DNA of 64,000 nt from CATQGW01 sp965262235. Lineage in GTDB: Bacteria > Chloroflexota > Dehalococcoidia > Bin125. The notes below the pieces were generated by a model. The model searched no databases and was not told the origin of the DNA. It saw only the letters and a list, made by a program, of their open reading frames with translations. The DNA lies in NCBI GenBank assembly GCA_965262235.1, contig OZ253504.1, positions 1,798,001 to 1,862,000 of the forward strand, in the 5' to 3' direction. This document shows, piece by piece, positions 1-8,092 of the stretch (positions are counted from its first letter, which is position 1; each line of letters opens with the position of its first letter). A program made the position numbers and the translations under genes.

Positions 1-2697
1 GTCGATCGCCTCCACGACAGCCTCTTCGGCGATGAGTTTGCGGAAGGCGGCCGTGGCGATGTCGCCCGAATCTGTAGGGTCGCAGTCGAACTGGCTGAGC
101 GTGTAGTCGGCCTGCTGGGGGTCGGCCTGCGCAGGCGCGAGCGCCCAGCGATAGGCGCGCACGAGCGCGCCGTCGGCGTTCTGCTCGGCGTTGCGCAGGC
201 TGCCTTGCGCCTGCACGCCGCGGTCGCCGGTGAGGGTTTCCAGCCGCCGCTCGCCCTTAAGGATCGAGCGCCAGGCGAGCGAGCGCCGCGTCTCGCGGCG
301 CAGCGCCCGGATTTCATCCTCTTTGGCGGCGAGAAAGACGACGAGGTTCTTGCGCACGCGCGGGGCGTCGCCGCGCGACTGGAGGATGTGCAGGGCCGAC
401 TCCGTTGCATGGTCGGTCCCCGCTGAGCGGCTGGGCAGCGTCTGCGACGGTGGGAGGATCACCAGCCGCACGTGCTCGCCTTCGGACACGGCGTTGCGAT
501 CGTTCGGGTCAGGACAGGCGATCGCGTCGGCGCGACGCCCGACCGCCTTACGCAGGCGATTGATGATGTCCTCGTCGATCTCTCGCTCGCTGAGATCGCT
601 GGCGCGGTCGTCGGCCACCTTGTTCAGGTTTTCCTCGGCGTGGAAGTAGTAGCGTCCGTCGCTTTCGTAGAGGTAATACAGGTCGCGGGCGAGCCGTCCG
701 AGCGCGTCGTTGTAGACCGAGACTCCGTGTCCCGGCCGTGCGACGCCGAGCCGAATGTGTTGCTCGTTGACGCCTTTGACGGCGCCGCTGGCGGCGCTGC
801 CGAGGAAGACTGTACGAGTGATCCGCCGGGCGGCGCCGCCGACGTCGTTGAAACGCCGGTGCTCTTTGTCGAGTACGTCGGCGCGCGAGCCGTTGCTGTC
901 GGCCTCCGACATCACTGGGCTCCAATTGCCGTCCAGCAGCGCCGCGAACTCGTTCGCCAGCGCCGGATCGCTGAGCGGGATGTCGCCCGGCATGATCAAC
1001 GGCGCGGCGTTCACGTCGATCCATAATCGGCTGATGCAGTTGGCCATCATCCGCAGCACGCCGCGGGTGCGCTGGAACCGGTGAATCGAGGACCAGTCTT
1101 CATAGAGCCGGTCGAAGATCTCGGGGTGAATCGGGTAGCACTGCTTCATTCGCTCGAGGTAGGTGCGTTCGCCCGTCTCCCGCGGGTAGTCACTGCGCTG
1201 TCGGCTGTACATGGTGGCGAACTGCTCGCAAGTGCGGTCGCGTTCCGCCTCGTCAATGGCGCTGCCGAACAACCGACGGCGCACCACCTCGAACGCTTCG
1301 TGGACCTCCAGGGGCTGCCAGACGGCCTCGATTCGTCCGAACAGCGCGTCCAGCTGGCCGAGCGCGACCTGTCCCCGCTCGCCGCCGGCTTCCTGTTGGC
1401 TTTCAGGCAGCGTGACGACCAACACCGCGCGCTCGCTGCCTCGCACCGCCTCGGTGAGTGAATGAATGAAGGACAGCACGTTGTCCTCTGCGTCGCCCGC
1501 GTTGCGCATATAGGCGACCAGCTCGTCAATGAGAATCACGCAGGGGCCCACGTGTTCGAGCAATCGGCCGAGCTGCAGGCCGCCCGGCGCGATTCCTCGC
1601 CGCGACGCATCGCCGACGATGTCGTAGGCCTGCTGGCCGCCCAGCTGGTGGGCCATCTGTCCCCACAGCGTGTTCAGCGGGTCGCCCTGGACCGTCTGGT
1701 CCGGATCGGTCGGCGAGAGATACGTGCCGTGGAGCACGGCGACCTTCGCGCCGATGTCGTCGACCGGCGTCAGGCGGGCCTGGTCAATGATCCGCCCCAA
1801 CTGGTCGCTGGTGGTGTGATAGGCGTCGTCAGCGGGCAGATCGCGCAGCGCCCGCGAACTATTGACCAAGTGGTAGAGGGCGATCAGCGAGTGGGTCTTG
1901 CCGCCTCCGAAGCCCGTCTTGGTCTGGATCACCGGGTCCCCGCCGCGTCCGCAGATGCGCCGCAGCGCGTTGACCAGCAGCGTTTCGAGCCCCGGAGTGA
2001 TGTAGGTCTGATTGAAGAACGTGACCGGGTTGCCGTACGCCTCGTGGGCGCGTCCCTCATAGACCTGCTGGAGGTCCGCGGCGAACTCGGCCTGCTGGAA
2101 CGCGCCGGTGCGCACATCGTCGTTGGGCTGGATCACCTCACGCCACGGCGCGAGCGCTGACGGCCTCGGGCGTGGAACTGGCTTCGGTTCGGGCGGTGGG
2201 GTCGGTGCCGGGATCAGCTGGGGCTCGGGGCCTGCGAGCAGTTGGTCACGGATCTGCTCAACGGCGCGTCGTTCATCGAGCGCGTTGATCCGGCCCAGCG
2301 CTTCGATCACCTTGTCGAGGCTCGTTTCGGCGGTGGCCGCGCTGATGTCTTCGCTGCCCGGGTGCGCCACCGTGTTGCGCGCATCGGCCACGATGTTCAG
2401 AATTGATTCGACGCCTTGCGCATTCGCGAAAGCTGTGTTGAAGCCCAATCGCCAGAAGTGATTGACGATGCGGGGGATGTCGTTGACGTCGAAGAGCTCG
2501 TCGAGATTGCTGCGGTCGGGTCGGAGATTCGCCCGGATCTGAGCTTCTTTTTTCCACAGCGCCCCGCACAGGTGATCTTCAACCTTGCCGCCGCGAATCT
2601 TGCGCAGGTTGCGCGTGATGAACGGCCGCATCGCGTCGCGGTAGACGTCAATGGCGCTGTTGAGCGCGTCACGGTTCGGTCGCTCGATCATGCTCAT
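1..2697 (-). CDS. DUF499-family ATPase with N-terminal Swt1-like HEPN domain (partial, C-terminus beyond left edge)
   Basis: The frame is open for 899 codons from an ATG at 2697 (second ATG at 2691) to the left edge, and no stop is reached. Residues 1-130 resemble the Swt1-type HEPN domain, with an RN-x3-H-like motif (RNTVAH, 107-112). A Pro-rich linker (about 168-185) leads to an ATPase domain with Walker A GFGGGKTH (about 260) and Walker B ILIDELVAYM (about 388), as in DUF499 proteins. From family knowledge, DUF499 ATPases often sit beside DUF1156 methyltransferases and helicases in phage-defence loci, where the ATPase probably drives a nucleic-acid or protein complex. Downstream genes lie outside the window, so a defence role here is inference. 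Family call fairly sure, function not. Confidence 0.8.
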   Translation of the reverse strand, partial: MSMIERPNRDALNSAIDVYRDAMRPFITRNLRKIRGGKVEDHLCGALWKKEAQIRANLRPDRSNLDELFDVNDIPRIVNHFWRLGFNTAFANAQGVESILNIVADARNTVAHPGSEDISAATAETSLDKVIEALGRINALDERRAVEQIRDQLLAGPEPQLIPAPTPPPEPKPVPRPRPSALAPWREVIQPNDDVRTGAFQQAEFAADLQQVYEGRAHEAYGNPVTFFNQTYITPGLETLLVNALRRICGRGGDPVIQTKTGFGGGKTHSLIALYHLVNSSRALRDLPADDAYHTTSDQLGRIIDQARLTPVDDIGAKVAVLHGTYLSPTDPDQTVQGDPLNTLWGQMAHQLGGQQAYDIVGDASRRGIAPGGLQLGRLLEHVGPCVILIDELVAYMRNAGDAEDNVLSFIHSLTEAVRGSERAVLVVTLPESQQEAGGERGQVALGQLDALFGRIEAVWQPLEVHEAFEVVRRRLFGSAIDEAERDRTCEQFATMYSRQRSDYPRETGERTYLERMKQCYPIHPEIFDRLYEDWSSIHRFQRTRGVLRMMANCISRLWIDVNAAPLIMPGDIPLSDPALANEFAALLDGNWSPVMSEADSNGSRADVLDKEHRRFNDVGGAARRITRTVFLGSAASGAVKGVNEQHIRLGVARPGHGVSVYNDALGRLARDLYYLYESDGRYYFHAEENLNKVADDRASDLSEREIDEDIINRLRKAVGRRADAIACPDPNDRNAVSEGEHVRLVILPPSQTLPSRSAGTDHATESALHILQSRGDAPRVRKNLVVFLAAKEDEIRALRRETRRSLAWRSILKGERRLETLTGDRGVQAQGSLRNAEQNADGALVRAYRWALAPAQADPQQADYTLSQFDCDPTDSGDIATAAFRKLIAEEAVVEAID

Positions 2698-2766
2698 CCC
2701 GCTTTGTTGCTCGGCGCGGCCGACTCGCAGGCTACGGCGATCGCCTTGACTTGCGTAATGCGAATG

Positions 2767-2855
2767 TCAGCCCGGGAATCCCTCCGCCGACTTCAGGCTC
2801 TCGATCTGCGCGATGTGCAGCCAGTGATCCACCGTCTGGAACAGCGGCCACGACG
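2767..2855 (-). pseudogene. 3' remnant of a DinB-family gene
   Basis: In-frame translation ending at the TGA at 2767 gives about 28 residues (WPLFQTVDHWLHIAQIESLK then SAEGFPG). These match the C-terminus of the intact DinB-like protein at 7257-7787 almost residue for residue. Nothing further upstream in this frame resembles the family and no start codon is present. It is therefore a fragment of a second copy, left between the DUF499 gene and the first secreted paralog. Confidence 0.75.
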
Positions 2856-2882
2856 CGCCTACGCACGCCTTAGGATCGGCGC

Positions 2883-4946
2883 GTGCGCCCCTCCCTTCCC
2901 CGCTCCGCGTGGGTACTCGCGTTCGTCTTCGCGACGATCGCTGCGGGCGTGCTGACGGGCGGCTCGCAACGCGCCCACGGCCAGACGCCGCCCCTCAGTA
3001 TCAGCCTCGTCGCCCCCGCGACCTGCGAAACCGATGCTCCCGGTTGGACCCGAGACCACCCCAAGATCGAGTTCGACACGATCGAAATTGGGTGGTCGGT
3101 CAGCGGCGGCACGCCACCGTATGAGGTCCTGATCGACGGCAAGGCGTTGAGCGGCGATAGCGGCACGGCCCAGGTGGCCTGCGGACGACTCGCCGGGCGA
3201 CACAGCTCCGGCTTACTCCAGATCACATCAGGCGTCTCCACCATCCAGGCCACCGTGACCGACGCCAATCGCCGCAGCGCGACCGCGCTGCACGACCTCC
3301 ACAGCATCCGCGTCGTCCGCCAGCAGGGGACCCGACCGCCCGACCTCTTCGGCGGCGGCACCTATCGGATCCACGGCCTGCTGCTCACCGTCCCCCGCGA
3401 TTACCGCATGGAAATCGGCCGCTATGTCTCCGCCGATTGCCCCGTCCGCGACGACACCTGCGCCGACAGATTCTCGCTCAGCCTGTACAACACCGACGGC
3501 TTCGGCTACTTCGAGGGCTCAATCTCGCTCTATCGCTGGAGCGGCGCCGAACACTCGCGCACGCTCGATGGCTCCACGGGCCGGAGTCCGGTGACGATCC
3601 GCGCCGACGATCCGGATGCCCGGACTCCCTCCTACCAACAATGGGTCAGCGACCTGTTCGACGAATTCCTCGCCACCCTCGGCCAGCCACCCGCGCCGCG
3701 ACCCGATGTCCGCGCCGGCGGCACCTCCAGCGGTCGCATGAGGTTCGCCCTGCAGGCGCCGGCGATCTGCGAGGCCCGGTCGAGTCGCGGGAACGCCGTG
3801 GACGTCGTCTGGACCGTCACCGGCGGCCGCGCCCCCTACGAGGTCACGATCGCCGGCGAGCGCTACCTCGGCAAGCGCGGCATCGCCTCGGTCGACTGCA
3901 GCCGGCCAGCCCCCTACCGCGGTGACTCGGGACACCGCCGCGTCCAGGGAACCGCTGTCGACGCCCTGGGCTACACCGCCGCCGCTCGCGCCGACATGTA
4001 CGTCATCCAGACGCGCTACGCCTGGGAGTACACGTTGAGCGCCGGCGAGACCTATCGAGCCAGCTCACGATTGCTGACCATCCCGACTGGCGTGGAGGCG
4101 CAGATGCGTCGCGCCGGGACGTCGCACTGCGAGCGGGAGCCCACCGAGTACTGGGACGGCTGCGAGGCCGGGATCGTGTTTGAGTTCACCGGTGAGCTCA
4201 GCGCCGACGGTCACAGCGTCTCCGTTGAGCTCGGCGAATTCAGCGCCACCGAGTACGCCCGCACGGTCGCCGACGACACGCCCCAGTCGCTCCGCGACAA
4301 GCTGGACGAGCTGCTCGCCTCGATCGACGCGGCCCCCCAGCTCCCGTCGGACTTCCGTGACACCTCGACCCGCATGAGCATCAGCGCGTTCACTAATCCG
4401 CCCGACTGCGTCGTCGGCGAATCCGTGCAGCTCTTCTGGGCCGTCACGGGTGGCCGATGGTGGCCGATCTTCGCTCAGCTCGATGGCCAGCGCCTGAGCC
4501 AGGACTCGCCCGCATACGTCCAGTGCAACGACGAAGTGGGGCATCAGGATGTCCGCCTGCGGGCGGTCGAACGCGGCCCCTCGCCACGGACCGTGTTGCA
4601 GGGGCACCGCATCAACGTGATCGCCCGCTCGCCCAGCTACCAGGACGACATCTACGTGGAGTGGTTGACGCACGACTCGCAGTCATGCGTCGCCGGCGAG
4701 CTCTTCGATATCGACTGGTCCACCTCCTTGCGCGACGGCGACGCCGACCTACGCGTCACGTTCGAGCTCGGCAGCGAGACGCGCACATTTGGCGCGGCCG
4801 GCGAGACCCAACTGCGCTGCCCGACGATCGCCGGCCCGCACCTGTTCACGATGCGTGCGACCGCCAACACGACGCCGCCCACGGCTGAGGTGAGATATGC
4901 GGTCATGCACGTCATCAACGCGCGACCCGCGAGGTGGAGCCCATGA
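2883..4946 (+). CDS. secreted multi-domain Ig-like protein, paralog A
   Basis: Starts at GTG 2883 with an AGGA-type site just upstream; 687 aa. A Sec signal peptide (about residues 1-35, ending near AHG|QTPP) precedes four modules of about 80-150 residues. Each module has a Cys after an ATC/AIC-like strand, a W-x-V-S/T-G-G-x-x-PYEV-like core and a second Cys, suggesting one disulfide per Ig/PKD/SprB-like fold. The first two modules are followed by a shared insert with TYR...LLLTVP. It overlaps paralog B by ATGA, so the two are probably co-translated. The protein is predicted to be exported and surface-associated. No catalytic motif is visible; adhesion or ligand binding is only a guess from the fold-like repeats. 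Confidence 0.7.
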   Translation: MRPSLPRSAWVLAFVFATIAAGVLTGGSQRAHGQTPPLSISLVAPATCETDAPGWTRDHPKIEFDTIEIGWSVSGGTPPYEVLIDGKALSGDSGTAQVACGRLAGRHSSGLLQITSGVSTIQATVTDANRRSATALHDLHSIRVVRQQGTRPPDLFGGGTYRIHGLLLTVPRDYRMEIGRYVSADCPVRDDTCADRFSLSLYNTDGFGYFEGSISLYRWSGAEHSRTLDGSTGRSPVTIRADDPDARTPSYQQWVSDLFDEFLATLGQPPAPRPDVRAGGTSSGRMRFALQAPAICEARSSRGNAVDVVWTVTGGRAPYEVTIAGERYLGKRGIASVDCSRPAPYRGDSGHRRVQGTAVDALGYTAAARADMYVIQTRYAWEYTLSAGETYRASSRLLTIPTGVEAQMRRAGTSHCEREPTEYWDGCEAGIVFEFTGELSADGHSVSVELGEFSATEYARTVADDTPQSLRDKLDELLASIDAAPQLPSDFRDTSTRMSISAFTNPPDCVVGESVQLFWAVTGGRWWPIFAQLDGQRLSQDSPAYVQCNDEVGHQDVRLRAVERGPSPRTVLQGHRINVIARSPSYQDDIYVEWLTHDSQSCVAGELFDIDWSTSLRDGDADLRVTFELGSETRTFGAAGETQLRCPTIAGPHLFTMRATANTTPPTAEVRYAVMHVINARPARWSP

Positions 4947-7246
4947 GACTGCCCCTCGCGCTCACCCTCGCGCCAGTCGTCTTGCTCTGTTCGTTCGTCG
5001 TCGCAGCCGCGTCGATGATGCAGAGCGCCGCCGCCGCCGACCCGCTCAGCATCACTCTGACCGCGCCCACAACCTGTGAAGCCGACTTCGACGACCGCCA
5101 GGCCGCGCCCGAACTGGAAGTCACGTGGCAGGTCAGCGGCGGTGCGGCCCCCTACAGCGTGGTCGTCGACGGCGTGCGCTACTCCGACGCGAGCGGCGTC
5201 GCCACCGTGCTCTGCGGCATCTGGCAGCTCGATCAGGTCGAGTCCGGCGTCACCGTGATCCAGGCCCACGTGACCGACGCCGAGGGCGCGTCAGCTGGCG
5301 CCGTCGCCTACGTCTACGCCATCCGCGTCATCCGCGCCGATCACATTCAGAACGTGCGCGGCGTCAGCCTCACTGCGGGTCACACCTACCGAGTTCATGG
5401 CCTGCTGCTCACCGTCCCGGAGGGGTTCGGCCTCGGCGTTGGCGACTATCTGACCGCCGACTGCGCCCTCGACGATGAGCAATGCGACGATCAGTTCAGG
5501 CTGAGCGGGTCGGGCGGCCAGGTCTCGCTGCGCCGCTGGCACGCCGATGAGGCCAGCCGCTCAGTCGACGCGAGCGGGATCTTCAGCGCCGACGAGGTTC
5601 ACAGCGCGCTCGACGAACTCGTCGCCTCGATCGGCCAGCCGCCCAGCCTGGCGCAGCTCCCGCCGAATCTCAGCGCCGCCAGCTCCGACGAGCTGACGCT
5701 GCGCATGATCGCACCCGCCATCTGCGAGGAAAACGGCCCCTACTACCGACCCTCCACCTCCGTCGTCGCCTGGGAGATCTCGGGCGGGACGAATCCCTAC
5801 AACCTGATCATCGACGGCCAACAGACCGCCGCCTCGAGCGGCGACATCCACGCGCAGTGCGGCGAACTGTTCGGCCGAGAGACCGACTCCGGTCTCCACT
5901 CCGTCCACGGGATCGTGGTCGACGCCGATGGCCGCGTCGCCTCCAACGTCGTCCACACCTACGGCATCAAGGACATCCGCGGCGGCGCCACGCTCAACGG
6001 CGGCAACACCTATCGCCTCTTCGGACAGCTCCTCACCTTCCCCGAAGGCGTCACCGCAGAGGTCGGCGACTACGCGGAGGTCGAGTGCACGGCATACGAC
6101 GATCCGGGCTACGACTCGTCGTACGTCTGCGAAGATTATTTCGGGCTGGTCGTCACGATTGGCGACGTGCGCGCTTACACCTCGTTCGGCGTCGACACCG
6201 GGCGCGAGGACGACACGCGCGGCTGGGTCGAGCCCACTCCTGGCCCCGCGCATCCCATCCACGCCAAGCTTGACGCTCTCGCCGCCTCGATCGGCCAACC
6301 GCCCAGCCTGCCCGACGACCACGCCGCGCAGCTCGCCCCGCTCAAGATGTCCGCCTACGCCGACCCGCCCAGCTGCATCGCCGATCGCGGCATGGCTTCA
6401 ATCGCAGCAGGCGAGAACTGGACGAACTGGGGAAAAGATGGCATCACATCAGGCGCCCCGGTGGGCGGTGGCGCCGTCAACATCTACTGGAGCGTCACCG
6501 GCGGTTTCTGGACGCCCGTCACCGTCCGGCTCAACGACCGTGATCCGTCCGCGCATCGCATGGTCTACGACTGCCGCGACCAGTCGGCAACCCCCACCGT
6601 CGAGCTGCACGTCGTCGACAAGAGCGATCCGCCGCAAGAGTCGAGCGCCACCGTCGCCATCGACGTGCTCCCCGTTGCAGGCGACAACGCGCTGGACCTG
6701 CTCGCCTACCCCTTCATCTCGGCCTACTGCGAGCCGGGCGCCCACGCGATGATCGGCTGGGGCTTATACGGCGAAGCGTCGCCCGTCACGGTGTCGATCG
6801 ACGGCGTCGACGGTGAGTTCGGCCGCGCCGGCGCCCTGCGCATGCTCTGCCAGGACGAGGTCGGCACGCAGACAGTCACCGTCCGCGCCTCTGAGACCGG
6901 CGATACCGAACGCAGCGACGCCGTCGATGTTCACCTGGTCGTGACCGATGACCCGCCTGAGTTCGTCAACCTCGTCGCCGCCGTCGCTCCCAGCGGCGGC
7001 CGCGATTGCACGGCCGGCTCGAGCGTCGAACTCATCTGGTCCGCGATCGGCGGCGTGCCGCCCTACGAGGTCAGCGTGCCCGGCGACGACACCGCGACGA
7101 TCGACGATGAATCCATCACGATCATCTGTCCCGCCGCGCCGGGCGATCACGCGCTTCGTGTCGAAGTCCGCGACAGCGGCTTCCGCCCCCGCATCCAGAT
7201 CGCCACCGTCTGGCTCAACGTCGCCACCGCCGACCCGGAGCCGTAG
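4943..7246 (+). CDS. secreted multi-domain Ig-like protein, paralog B
   Basis: The ATG at 4943 overlaps the TGA of paralog A (ATGA) and follows AGGTGGAG, so it is preferred over an in-frame GTG at 4934; 767 aa. A signal peptide ends near SAAAA|DPLS. Five modules follow, with the same Cys...W-x-VSGG-x-PY...Cys pattern as paralog A (for example WQVSGGAAPYSV and WSAIGGVPPYEV), and the TYRVHGLLLTVP segment recurs. The last module has the clearest SGG-PPY-like strand. Organisation and co-translation with paralog A suggest one extracellular assembly. Function unknown. Confidence 0.7.
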   Translation: MRLPLALTLAPVVLLCSFVVAAASMMQSAAAADPLSITLTAPTTCEADFDDRQAAPELEVTWQVSGGAAPYSVVVDGVRYSDASGVATVLCGIWQLDQVESGVTVIQAHVTDAEGASAGAVAYVYAIRVIRADHIQNVRGVSLTAGHTYRVHGLLLTVPEGFGLGVGDYLTADCALDDEQCDDQFRLSGSGGQVSLRRWHADEASRSVDASGIFSADEVHSALDELVASIGQPPSLAQLPPNLSAASSDELTLRMIAPAICEENGPYYRPSTSVVAWEISGGTNPYNLIIDGQQTAASSGDIHAQCGELFGRETDSGLHSVHGIVVDADGRVASNVVHTYGIKDIRGGATLNGGNTYRLFGQLLTFPEGVTAEVGDYAEVECTAYDDPGYDSSYVCEDYFGLVVTIGDVRAYTSFGVDTGREDDTRGWVEPTPGPAHPIHAKLDALAASIGQPPSLPDDHAAQLAPLKMSAYADPPSCIADRGMASIAAGENWTNWGKDGITSGAPVGGGAVNIYWSVTGGFWTPVTVRLNDRDPSAHRMVYDCRDQSATPTVELHVVDKSDPPQESSATVAIDVLPVAGDNALDLLAYPFISAYCEPGAHAMIGWGLYGEASPVTVSIDGVDGEFGRAGALRMLCQDEVGTQTVTVRASETGDTERSDAVDVHLVVTDDPPEFVNLVAAVAPSGGRDCTAGSSVELIWSAIGGVPPYEVSVPGDDTATIDDESITIICPAAPGDHALRVEVRDSGFRPRIQIATVWLNVATADPEP

Positions 7247-7256
7247 CCGGCGAGCC

Positions 7257-7787
7257 TCAGCCCGGGTAGCCCTCCGCCGACTTCAGGCTCTCGATCTGCC
7301 CGATATGCAGCCCGTCATGCACAGCCTGGAACAGCGGCCACGAGCGGCACGGCAGCGGACCGAAGAACGCGTGCGGCACCGTCACGTCATTGTTTGGCTC
7401 AGCCGGAATCCGCAGACCCACCGAGAGCAGCCGCTCAGACACCGCCACCAGCTGCTCGCGCAGCTCATCGACCGTCGCGTCCCCGACCGAGATCGTTCCC
7501 GGCGGATCCTTCAGCTCCGTCGCCCCGACCGCCGTCGCCTCGATGATCGCCGTGATATTCGGCGTCGCCGTGATCAGGTGGCGCATCACCTCCGCGATCG
7601 CCCACGCCTCCTCGCCCTCACCGTGCGGCGGGCGCCAGGCCGCCTGCGCCTCGGAGACCCCAAGTGTCGCGCCGATCAGCGCCGCCCGCGTCGCCGCCAG
7701 ACGCTGCCAGATCGCCGCCCAGGGCAGCGTCGCGCCCTCCTCAAGCAGCCGCGCGCGCTGTTTGCCAAACGGGTCTCGCGTCGTCAT
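7257..7787 (-). CDS. DinB-family protein
   Basis: 176 aa on the minus strand, ATG at 7787, ending 10 bases from the convergent end of paralog B. Length and pattern fit the DinB/YfiT-like four-helix superfamily: an N-terminal helix with W-x3-R, a central H in EVMRHLI (about 85-91), and a C-terminal H-x-x-H-x-x-Q-I-like segment (VHDGLHIGQIESLK). The His residues would form the metal site, as in thiol-dependent transferases of this superfamily. The substrate cannot be told. A 3' fragment of a second copy lies at 2767-2855. Confidence 0.75.
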   Translation of the reverse strand: MTTRDPFGKQRARLLEEGATLPWAAIWQRLAATRAALIGATLGVSEAQAAWRPPHGEGEEAWAIAEVMRHLITATPNITAIIEATAVGATELKDPPGTISVGDATVDELREQLVAVSERLLSVGLRIPAEPNNDVTVPHAFFGPLPCRSWPLFQAVHDGLHIGQIESLKSAEGYPG

Positions 7788-7789
7788 CG

Positions 7790-7848
7790 CTAGCGGAACT
7801 CCGGCGCGATCTCGGTGATGAAGCGGTCCATCTGCTCGGTCCGCTGGA
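7790..7848. repeat. 59-bp direct repeat, left copy
   Basis: Identical to 10179-10237. Both copies begin with CTAG, which contains the TAG stop of the monooxygenase reading frame. Together they bracket paralog C, as would remain after duplication of, or integration into, the 3' end of the monooxygenase gene. Confidence 0.85.
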
Positions 7849-7880
7849 TCGGCTTCGGCTCAAGCGGCGCATCGACCAAC
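7790..7880 (-). pseudogene. internally deleted remnant of a luciferase-like monooxygenase
   Basis: The last 59 bases (7790-7848) are identical to the 3' end of the intact monooxygenase at 10179-10237, ending in the same residues (TEQMDRFITEIAPEFR). The bases before them encode VDAPLEPKPIQ, which lies about 110 residues upstream in the intact protein. The two pieces are joined at a CTGGA shared by both positions, so this is a copy with an internal deletion at microhomology. No N-terminal half is present. Confidence 0.8.
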
Positions 7881-8092
7881 CGCAAGGCGGTTTCGGACGG
7901 TGGGCAAGATGCGGTCTTGGGCATCGAGGGCTCCTGATTCGAGTGACCAACAATCGCAGAATAGACAGTCCCCACCACGAATTCGCCAAAGCGACTCAGA
8001 ATCGTTCGCCATCGGCATCTACCGCCATGACCGCGCATTCCGCAGGAGCCCTGCGCACAGGTCGCTACATTTGACCGCACGGCGAGACGGCG

